From positions 1 through 5,233 of the forward strand of contig JBOGZD010000153.1 in assembly GCA_050697155.1 (NCBI GenBank): 5,233 nucleotides of DNA, in the 5' to 3' direction. Under the pieces are notes generated by a model. That model worked only from the letters and a program-made list of their open reading frames with translations. It was not told where the DNA came from and did no database searches. Numbering within the stretch: position 1 is the first letter of the stretch; each line of letters starts with the position of its first letter. Below, piece by piece: positions 1-3,789 of this stretch. Both the position numbers and the translations under genes were made by a program. The stretch is from JBOGZD01 sp050697155 (GTDB lineage: Bacteria > Actinomycetota > Thermoleophilia > Solirubrobacterales > 70-9).

Positions 1-447
1 GAAGCGGAGCGAGCCGTAGGCGAGCGCAGCGAAGGGGCCGCCGCGCGCGCCGCGCCAAAGCGGGTCCCCGACCCCGAGCTGGTCGAGCGCCCGAAGCGGC
101 GGCGCTTTACCGCCGAGTTCAAACTGCGGGTTCTGCGCGAGGCAGATGCCTGCACCCGCCCCGGCGAGACCGGCGCGCTTTTGCGCCGCGAGGGCCTCTA
201 CTCCTCGCACCTGTCGAGCTGGCGTAAGCAGCGCGAGGAGGGCGCGCTTCACGCACTCGCTCGCAAGCGCGGGCGAAAGCCACCAGACCCCCGAGACGCG
301 AAGATCGCCGAGTTCGAGCGGCGCGCTGAGCGCGCTGAGCGCGAGCTCGCGACCGCGCAGCGGGTGATCGAGGTGCAGGGAAACGTCTCAGCGCTCTTGG
401 GCGATCTGCTCGAGCCGGAGAGCGCGACCGAGAGGGGCGAGCGATGA
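1..447 (+). CDS. IS3-family transposase OrfA, 5'-partial
   Basis: This is the DNA-binding subunit of an IS3-type transposase, which recognises the element's ends. The frame is open from the first base of the window to the TGA at 445-447, so the true start is upstream; no convincing internal start is seen before the conserved domain. The HTH_Tnp_1 signature is visible: KRRRFTAEFKLRVLREAD, then LLRREGLYSSHLSSWRKQRE, the recognition-helix region with its usual SxLSxWR pattern. The C-terminal part (AKIAEFERRAERAERELATA, then RVIEVQGNVSALLGDLL) is heptad-like, as expected of the leucine zipper that multimerises OrfA. The stop overlaps the orfB start as ATGA (444-447), giving translational coupling. 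The first 25 or so codons are low-complexity Ala/Arg/Glu and may be poorly conserved. The visible part is intact. Family assignment is confident; the subgroup is not determined. Confidence 0.88.
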   Translation, partial: EAERAVGERSEGAAARAAPKRVPDPELVERPKRRRFTAEFKLRVLREADACTRPGETGALLRREGLYSSHLSSWRKQREEGALHALARKRGRKPPDPRDAKIAEFERRAERAERELATAQRVIEVQGNVSALLGDLLEPESATERGER

Positions 448-1444
448 TCGAGCAGACCGTCGAGGAGCTGACGCCGCTGGTCGGCACCCGCCCTGCGTGC
501 CGGGCGCTGGGAGCGTCCCCGGCGACGATCTACCGCCGCCGCCGCCCGCCCGAGCCGCGCCCGAAGCGCCCGCGCCCGGCGCCGGCCCGCTCGCTGTCGG
601 CGACAGAGCGCCAGGCGGTGCTCGCCGAGCTGCGCTCGGAGCGCTTCGTCGACGCCTCGCCCGCCCAGGTCTGGGCGACGCTGATCGACGAGGGCCGCTA
701 CCTGGCCTCGGAGCGCACCATGTACCGGCTGCTCGCGGCCAACGGCGAGGTCCGCGAGCGCCGCGACCAGCTCACCCACCCGCCCTATGAGCGCCCCGAG
801 CTGCTCGCCGAGCGCCCGAATGAGGTCTGGTCCTGGGACATCTCGAAGCTCAAGGGCCCGGCGAAGTGGACCTACTACTACCTCTACGTGATCCTCGACG
901 TCTTCAGCCGCTACGCCGTCGGCTGGACCGTCGCCGAGCGCGAGTCGGCCGCGGTTGCCGAGGCGCTGATCGCCCAGGCCGCCGAGCAGCAGTCGATCGA
1001 ACGCGGTCAGCTCACGGTGCACGCCGACCGCGGCTCCTCGATGCGCTCCAAGCCGGTCGCGATGCTGCTCGCCGACCTCGGCGTGACCAAGACGCACTCG
1101 CGGCCATACACCTCGACCGACAACCCCTACTCCGAGGCGCAGTTCAAGACGCTCAAGTACCGCCCCGGCTTCCCGGCCCGATTCGACTCGAGCAGGCGCG
1201 GGCGTTCTGCCGCACCTTCTTCGGCTACTACAACCACGAGCACCGCCACTCGGGGATCGGCCTGATGAGCCCGGCCACGGTCCACCAGGGCCGCGCCGAG
1301 GAGGCCCACGCCGCCCGCCGACGGGTGCTCGAAGCCGCCTACGCCGCGGCGCCCGAGCGCTTCGTGCGGGGCGCGCCGAAGCCGCCCACGCTGCCCGGGG
1401 CAGCGTGGATCAACAAGCCCGACGACGAGGAGGTTGCTCACTAA
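444..1444 (+). pseudogene. IS3-family transposase OrfB (DDE integrase core), frameshifted
   Basis: This is the catalytic transposase subunit. It starts at ATG 444 inside the orfA stop. Residues 1-130 hold the HTH_21-type region (ATIYRRRRPP; SPAQVWATLIDEGRYLASER; TMYRLLAANGEV). The rve core follows with all three acidic residues: D132 (WSWDISKLKGP), D195 (HADRGSSM) and E231 (NPYSEAQFKTLKY). After PARFDS (codon 249, base 1188) the frame is lost and runs through an unrelated Ser/Thr-rich tail to a stop at 1265. The expected C-terminus continues in another frame from about 1187 (LEQARAFCRTFFGYYN, HEHRHSGIGLMSPATVH) to TAA at 1442-1444. The family normally reads F-x-S-[LI]-E-x-A-R-A-F here, so about 4 bases (one CTCG unit) or 1 base appear lost. 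No slippery run is present, so programmed frameshifting is unlikely. A sequencing error remains possible. Repaired, it would be about 334 residues, normal for OrfB. Confidence 0.85.
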
Positions 1445-1457
1445 ATTCGAACGCCGA

Positions 1458-1484
1458 GTGTCTCATTTGACTTGACAGGCTCCG
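1458..1484 (+). repeat. Probable right terminal inverted repeat of the IS
   Basis: The segment starts GTGTCTCATTTGACTTGAC and continues through AGGCTCC, 14 bases after the orfB stop. Position, length and the TGTCTCA...GACAGGC style resemble IS3-family ends. It contains a TTGACTTGACA run that includes a TTGACA (1472-1477), which could act as an outward -35 box, though no good -10 follows. The matching left end is outside the window, so the exact last base is uncertain. Confidence 0.5.
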
Positions 1485-1735
1485 ATCGACCACACCACGA
1501 TTTTCGCCGACTCAGAGCGGAGTCCTGCAATCTTATTTATCTACGGCTAAGCGCCGAGGCTCGAACGAGTTAGCCGGCTCCCCCCCGCCGCTCCGAAATA
1601 TCAAAGGCAGCGGACAGCGTGCTGAATGTCTTTGATGACCTCGACACATCAAGGTGTATTGGTGACTGCCCGACTCCCTGGGAGGTCGTCTCGAATGGGA
1701 TGCAAGACTTCGTCCACTATCTCCCCGCGGACTCC
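1485..1735. other. Non-coding stretch between IS end and XRE gene, with inverted repeats
   Basis: No credible gene is seen in about 250 bases, and the DNA is visibly less GC-rich than its flanks. It holds several inverted repeats: CGGCTAA (1544-1550) with TTAGCCG (1570-1576), whose 19-base loop contains the palindrome CTCGAACGAG; ATCAAAG (1600-1606) with CTTTGAT (1630-1636); CTTTGATG (1630-1637) with CATCAAGG (1647-1654, one G-T pair), which competes with the previous one; and an imperfect dyad CGACTCCCTGGGAGGTCG at 1671-1688. The last lies about 50 bases past the XRE stop and could serve as a U-tract-less terminator for that minus-strand unit. This is weak evidence; no T-run follows any of them. 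Confidence 0.45.
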
Positions 1736-2002
1736 TCAAGCGGAAGGCAAGGAGACGACCGGGGCGGGGATCTCGATCGGATGGAGGCGAACCTCGAGGT
1801 CGGTACCAAGGGCATCGGCGAACCGCGCGAGCTGGCCGAGAGTGAGGTTCGCGCGACCCGCCTCGACGTTGGAGACGTACGGGACGGTGAGCGAGAGCCG
1901 CTCGGCGACCTCAGCCTGAGTAAGCCCAGCTGACTTGCGCGCCCGCCTGATCTCATCGCCCACGAGGCGCGCCGCCAGATCCGAAGTCCGTGTGCGCGGC
2001 AT
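1736..2002 (-). CDS. XRE-family (HipB-like) transcriptional regulator, 88 aa
   Basis: This is a small cytoplasmic DNA-binding protein, probably an autorepressor or antitoxin. Residues about 15-67 form a complete HTH_3/XRE domain: VGDEIRRARKSAGLTQAEVA, ERLSLTVPYVSNVEAGRANL, TLGQLARFADALG. The canonical GLTQAEVA (helix 2) and VPYVSNVEAG (recognition helix 3) segments are present. The tail DLEVRLHPIE matches the short beta segment after the HTH in HipB-type antitoxins, and 88 residues is also the length of E. coli HipB, though no specific orthology is claimed. The ATG at 2002 is chosen because it shares one base with the upstream gene's stop (TGATG), implying translational coupling. Reading further upstream in frame only gives a shadow of the neighbouring gene. 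It is co-transcribed with the 112-residue gene from the promoter at 2373-2401. The family is certain; the partner and regulon are inferred. Confidence 0.9.
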   Translation of the reverse strand: MPRTRTSDLAARLVGDEIRRARKSAGLTQAEVAERLSLTVPYVSNVEAGRANLTLGQLARFADALGTDLEVRLHPIEIPAPVVSLPSA

Positions 2003-2340
2003 CAGTGGAGTGCCGCAGCGGAATCCCTCGCGGGATCCTCGAGCTCGACTCGCTCGATCTCGACGTCCTCGAGCGGGTTGCTGTCCTCGACGATCTCCGC
2101 CCACAGGTAAGGGGTCCGGTAGGCAGCGGCGAGACCACGTGCCCACTCCTCGCGATCCTCGGACATCGCGATCGACGCCCCGGTCCGCAGGTTGAGAGCG
2201 TGCTGATCCAGATCGACGACGCTCTCATCGCCTTCCACCTGGACGTTCCCTGAATCCGCGATCACGCGCGCGACCGTCTCGTAGCCGGAGAGATGACCTG
2301 ACTCGTCGTGCGTGGGGCGCCGAAACTCAACGATGACCAT
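2002..2340 (-). CDS. Unrecognised acidic small protein, 112 aa, coupled to XRE regulator
   Basis: I do not recognise the family. The protein is soluble and acidic, without a signal peptide or membrane segment. It begins MVIVEFRRPTHDESG, a beta-like strand. A central strand-rich part follows (VDLDQHALNLRTG, residues about 42-54). Then comes an aromatic/helical piece (EEWARGLAAAYRTPYLWAEI, about 65-83) and a very acidic tail (VEDSNPLEDVEIERVELED, about 84-102). The ATG at 2340 is preferred over an in-frame ATG at 2367 because GAGAGGAG lies 4 bases upstream, and because the predicted transcript start (about 2366) would exclude the longer form. The stop overlaps the XRE start by one base. A small gene translated just before an XRE gene from an autoregulated promoter is the usual toxin-antitoxin pattern, but it shows no RelE, HigB, MqsR or HipS signature. 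It could be a toxin, a co-antitoxin or an XRE partner. Confidence 0.8.
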   Translation of the reverse strand: MVIVEFRRPTHDESGHLSGYETVARVIADSGNVQVEGDESVVDLDQHALNLRTGASIAMSEDREEWARGLAAAYRTPYLWAEIVEDSNPLEDVEIERVELEDPARDSAAALH

Positions 2341-2344
2341 GCGA

Positions 2345-2352
2345 CTCCTCTC
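2345..2352 (-). promoter_or_regulatory. Strong ribosome binding site fixing the start of the 112-aa gene
   Basis: On the minus strand GAGAGGAG stands 4 bases before the ATG at 2340. It is the best Shine-Dalgarno match seen in the window and decides the start codon over the in-frame ATG at 2367. Confidence 0.75.
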
Positions 2353-2372
2353 GTCCTTCGGACTCATCGACC

Positions 2373-2401
2373 AATCTAGTTAATCCCTTGAGTAAAGTCA
2401 A
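2373..2401 (-). promoter_or_regulatory. Sigma70-type promoter for the 112-aa/XRE operon
   Basis: On the minus strand TTGACT (2401-2396; five of six consensus bases) is followed after exactly 17 bases by TAGATT (2378-2373; four of six). Transcription should start near 2366, giving a leader of about 26 bases with a strong ribosome binding site. The -35 box begins only 2 bases beyond the kinase stop codon, so the promoter is packed directly behind the kinase gene with no terminator between. The AT-rich patch stands out from the GC-rich surroundings. Confidence 0.7.
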
Positions 2402-2402
2402 G
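2387..2402. promoter_or_regulatory. Candidate operator dyad over the -35 box
   Basis: On the minus strand CTTGACTTTACTCAAG is an inverted repeat with 5-bp arms (CTTGA and TCAAG) around six bases. It covers the whole -35 box of the promoter. Size and position suit a dimeric XRE repressor, most likely the HTH protein encoded by the same operon. The site is seen directly; repressor binding is inferred. Confidence 0.5.
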
Positions 2403-2403
2403 T

Positions 2404-3183
2404 CTACAGCGCACCCGGTTGCAGGATCTCCTCGTCATTGCGAAGCCGACGCGCGCGCTCCCGCAGCGCATCGGTCCGGTCCGGCTCCACGTAGTCCGCG
2501 AGGCCGTGCAGGTTCGCATCGACGACGCCGCCCGCCGCCGCGCGCTCACCGTCGGTCAGCTCGCGGGAGCCGTGGAGCCACCGCCAGAGGCTCAGCTCGA
2601 GCGTTCCCGTGTTGTCGCCCGGACGGGCAAACGAGAAGCCGTGGTCGATCAGGTGGATCTGCTGCCGAGTCGTGTGCCAGAGGACGTTGCCCCGATTGCG
2701 GTCCTGCTGACCGATGAGGACATCGAAGAACGCGCCGGCTTCAGCCTGCTCCGGCACAGCCTGAAGGTACGCTCGCCTCCCCGGCTCCCCCGGCCGGAAG
2801 AGCGAGAGCGAGCCGACATCGCGAGAGCCGTCCGGTAGGCGCACGCTTCGCAACACCGTCGGGGCGATCATCTCGGCCCAGGGATCAGCCAGCTGCTTCG
2901 CGAGCTGCCACGCCGCGCACTCGGCGATCAGGGCTGACACGGGTGTCTGGCTGTAGTTCCGCAACGCTCGCTTGAGCGGCGTTGCCGCGTTCTGATAGGC
3001 GTTCACGGGCTTGAAGTACGTGAGCCGCCCGGTCTCGAGGACGACTTCGTACAGGTCGACAACGTGGCTCGCCCGGTCACGGTATGGCTCGACCCGTGCG
3101 GGGTGGGAGTCGGCCAGCTCGCGCTCGACATCTGTCGTCGCCTGGCACGCGTACAGCGCCTCGACTTGCTCCTGCTCCGTCAC
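2404..3183 (-). CDS. HipA/PI3-4-kinase-like protein kinase, 259 aa
   Basis: This is a predicted ATP-dependent kinase of the HipA / PI3-4K-like superfamily; its substrate is unknown. Visible landmarks, counted from the GTG: K58 in TYFKPVN (nucleotide-binding lysine), E88 in ALIAECAAWQLAKQL (helix-C glutamate), APTVLR (107-112), the catalytic loop with D161 and N166 in IGQQDRNRGNVLW, and the metal-binding D180 in IHLIDHGFSF (DFG equivalent). The KPV, APTVLR, DR...N and IDHG pattern resembles a group of actinobacterial PI3/4-kinase-like proteins (TIGR03843 type), but this one is divergent. At 259 residues it lacks the HipA N-terminal subdomain, so it is a compact kinase like HipT. The GTG at 3183 is the only in-frame start between the excisionase stop and the conserved part; no clear ribosome binding site precedes it. 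It lies 43 bases after the excisionase-like gene, probably in one operon. All catalytic residues are present. Confidence 0.85.
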   Translation of the reverse strand: MTEQEQVEALYACQATTDVERELADSHPARVEPYRDRASHVVDLYEVVLETGRLTYFKPVNAYQNAATPLKRALRNYSQTPVSALIAECAAWQLAKQLADPWAEMIAPTVLRSVRLPDGSRDVGSLSLFRPGEPGRRAYLQAVPEQAEAGAFFDVLIGQQDRNRGNVLWHTTRQQIHLIDHGFSFARPGDNTGTLELSLWRWLHGSRELTDGERAAAGGVVDANLHGLADYVEPDRTDALRERARRLRNDEEILQPGAL

Positions 3184-3226
3184 GGGAGCGCGATCGTAGG
3201 GGCGCTCATGGACGGCACCCGATCGA

Positions 3227-3457
3227 TCAGAGCCCCGGGCGCCGCTGCCGCAGCACCCATCCCTCCAGGTCGGAGCGCAGGAACCGGAGGTGGCGCCCGA
3301 CCTTGACGTGGGGAAGGCGGCCAGCACGGACGTACTCGTAGACGCTCGACCTTCTGACGCCAAGCAGGGATGCGACTTGCTCCGGCCGCAGCAGCGGCTC
3401 TGAGAGGACGCCGCTTCCATCGCCCGTGATCACGTCTGTTGCGGTCTCGTTGGCCAT
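3227..3457 (-). CDS. Excisionase-like / MerR-type winged helix-turn-helix protein (HTH_17), 76 aa
   Basis: This is a small DNA-binding protein of the excisionase (Xis/RDF) family. Such proteins bind near attachment sites to direct integrase, or act as small regulators. Residues 22-72 are a complete HTH_17 domain: LLRPEQVASLLGVRRSSVYE (helices 1-2), then YVRAGRLPHVKVGRHLRFLR (wing with the typical LPxxKVGRxxRF core), SDLEGWVLRQRR. The first 20 residues are an unstructured Thr/Gly-rich lead. The ATG at 3457 is chosen over an in-frame upstream start at 3547 because AAGGGA lies just before it and the extension is unlike the family. No integrase is visible next to it. The kinase follows 43 bases downstream, so it may instead be the regulator of that operon. 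The repeat-rich DNA upstream is a plausible binding region. Confidence 0.88.
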   Translation of the reverse strand: MANETATDVITGDGSGVLSEPLLRPEQVASLLGVRRSSVYEYVRAGRLPHVKVGRHLRFLRSDLEGWVLRQRRPGL

Positions 3458-3463
3458 GCATCC

Positions 3464-3492
3464 CTTGTACGGGAAGTGGTCGCCGATTTGAA
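3464..3492 (-). promoter_or_regulatory. Possible promoter of the excisionase-kinase unit (leaderless type)
   Basis: On the minus strand TTCAAA (3492-3487) and TACAAG (3469-3464) each match four of six consensus bases and are spaced by 17 bases. Initiation 7 bases after the -10 would fall on or beside the ATG at 3457, giving a leaderless mRNA, common in actinobacteria. The match is weak and could be chance. Confidence 0.25.
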
Positions 3493-3559
3493 GACCCCCC
3501 TGTCCTGGGGCCGGAAAGGCTTGAACTACTGCTTCCCTCCCGTTCACGGAAGGCCGATT

Positions 3560-3584
3560 TTGGCTTGTTCAAGCGGTTTTCGGC
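3560..3584 (+). repeat. 25-bp direct repeat, copy 1
   Basis: The copy begins TTGGCTTGTTCAAGCGG and ends TTTTCGGC. It is identical over 25 bases to 3638-3662, at a 78-base offset. Inside is the near-perfect dyad GCTTG-TT-CAAGC (3563-3574). It is followed after 13 bases by ATTCCACGGAAGGG, matching a similar motif after copy 2, so the repeated unit is really about 50 bases with a diverged second half. Confidence 0.9.
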
Positions 3585-3598
3585 CATCGAGCACGAAA

Positions 3599-3636
3599 TT
3601 CCACGGAAGGGCAGCCGCGAAAAGTCTTCCGTGGAA
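3599..3636. repeat. Inverted repeat TTCCACGGAAG / CTTCCGTGGAA
   Basis: Perfect 11-bp arms (3599-3609 and 3626-3636) around a 16-base loop, between the two 25-bp direct repeats. Each arm is itself nearly palindromic (TTCC-xx-GGAA), so it could be two protein sites in opposite orientation as well as an RNA hairpin. Confidence 0.75.
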
Positions 3637-3637
3637 C

Positions 3638-3662
3638 TTGGCTTGTTCAAGCGGTTTTCGGC
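3638..3662 (+). repeat. 25-bp direct repeat, copy 2
   Basis: Second exact copy of the repeat at 3560-3584, with its dyad at 3641-3652. It is followed after 10 bases by GTTCGCCGGAAGGG, the diverged counterpart of the motif after copy 1. A shorter, degenerate third unit may lie at 3518-3553 (GGCTTGAAC ... TTCACGGAAGG). Confidence 0.9.
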
Positions 3663-3678
3663 AAGTGCGAAAGTTCGC

Positions 3679-3720
3679 CGGAAGGGTTTGAGGGTTCCAC
3701 GGCAACCCTTCCGTGGAACC
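3679..3720. repeat. Two overlapping, mutually exclusive hairpins
   Basis: Stem A pairs CGGAAGGGTT (3679-3688) with AACCCTTCCG (3704-3713), 10 bp with a 15-base loop. Stem B pairs GGTTCCACGG (3693-3702) with CCGTGGAACC (3711-3720), 10 bp with an 8-base loop. They share bases 3711-3713, so both cannot form at once. No T-run follows on either strand. This may be an attenuator-like switch, a terminator of DUF4238, or recombination-site structure. Confidence 0.6.
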
Positions 3721-3748
3721 GCCGGGCCCCCACGCGTCGGTCGGCCAA

Positions 3749-3770
3749 TGCCTGCCTGTGCCCGCAGGCA
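3749..3770 (-). terminator. Candidate terminator hairpin of the DUF4238 gene
   Basis: TGCCTGC (3749-3755) pairs with GCAGGCA (3764-3770), a perfect 7-bp GC-rich stem with an 8-base loop, beginning 19 bases past the DUF4238 stop on the minus strand. Only two Ts follow, so it would be a U-poor terminator, frequent in GC-rich actinobacteria. Confidence 0.4.
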
Positions 3771-3789
3771 AAGCGGGGCTCCGGCGACG

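Larger units (their letters stand above)
1..1484 (+). mobile_element. IS3-family insertion sequence, right part (left end outside window), probably inactive
   Basis: Two overlapping plus-strand reading frames have the classic IS3 layout. OrfA carries a helix-turn-helix and coiled coil. OrfB carries an HTH_21-type N-terminus and a DDE integrase core (rve). They are joined by an ATGA overlap with orfB in the -1 frame relative to orfA. About 14 bases after the orfB stop a candidate terminal inverted repeat begins (about 1458-1484). The left end is not in the window, so neither the matching repeat nor the target-site duplication can be verified, and the right boundary is approximate. orfB is frameshifted near 1188, so the copy is probably defective unless a related intact copy supplies transposase in trans. 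The element points away from the minus-strand genes and sits downstream of the XRE unit, so it does not visibly interrupt a gene. Confidence 0.85.
3458..3789. other. Repeat- and hairpin-rich non-coding region between DUF4238 and excisionase genes
   Basis: No gene is supported in these roughly 330 bases; open frames across it on both strands are low-complexity. It contains a 25-bp direct repeat pair, two copies of the dyad GCTTGTTCAAGC, another dyad GCGAAAGTTCGC (3667-3678), and six direct or inverted versions of a TTCCACGGAAGG-like motif (near 3542, 3598, 3626, 3673, 3694 and 3709), several of which pair into hairpins. It lies upstream of the excisionase-like gene and downstream of DUF4238. 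Plausible roles are a control region, an attachment or accessory-site region for site-specific recombination, or a structured RNA. None is proven. Confidence 0.6.

Noticed and set aside
249..1097. Long minus-strand open frame (282 codons) opposite orfA/orfB
   Set aside because: Antisense to a clear IS3 transposase; Arg/Ala/Gly-rich shadow with no family resemblance.
1472..1501. Outward promoter from the IS right end (TTGACA at 1472-1477)
   Set aside because: No acceptable -10 box at 16-18 bases, and no plus-strand gene downstream to be driven.
1555..1585. tRNA 3' end or attachment-site remnant (GGCTCGAAC)
   Set aside because: The T-arm and acceptor stem cannot be completed on either strand.
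1533..1739. Minus-strand TTG-start frame of 68 codons overlapping the XRE stop
   Set aside because: Although TTGA overlaps the XRE stop, the product is Arg/Ser/Pro-rich without any domain, and it lacks a ribosome binding site.
2002..2340. 112-aa protein as a true HipS (HipA N-subdomain)
   Set aside because: The beta-rich xxYxNGxxVGxL-type start of HipA/HipS proteins is not visible. The functional parallel is kept only as a hypothesis.
3184..3420. N-terminal extension of the kinase up to an ATG-type start at 3420
   Set aside because: The extension overlaps the excisionase-like gene in another frame and reads as Ser/Arg/Cys-rich filler. The GTG at 3183 is the only sensible start.
3560..3662. 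CRISPR array
   Set aside because: Only two exact copies of the 25-bp repeat, a 53-base interval that itself contains inverted repeats, and no cas gene.
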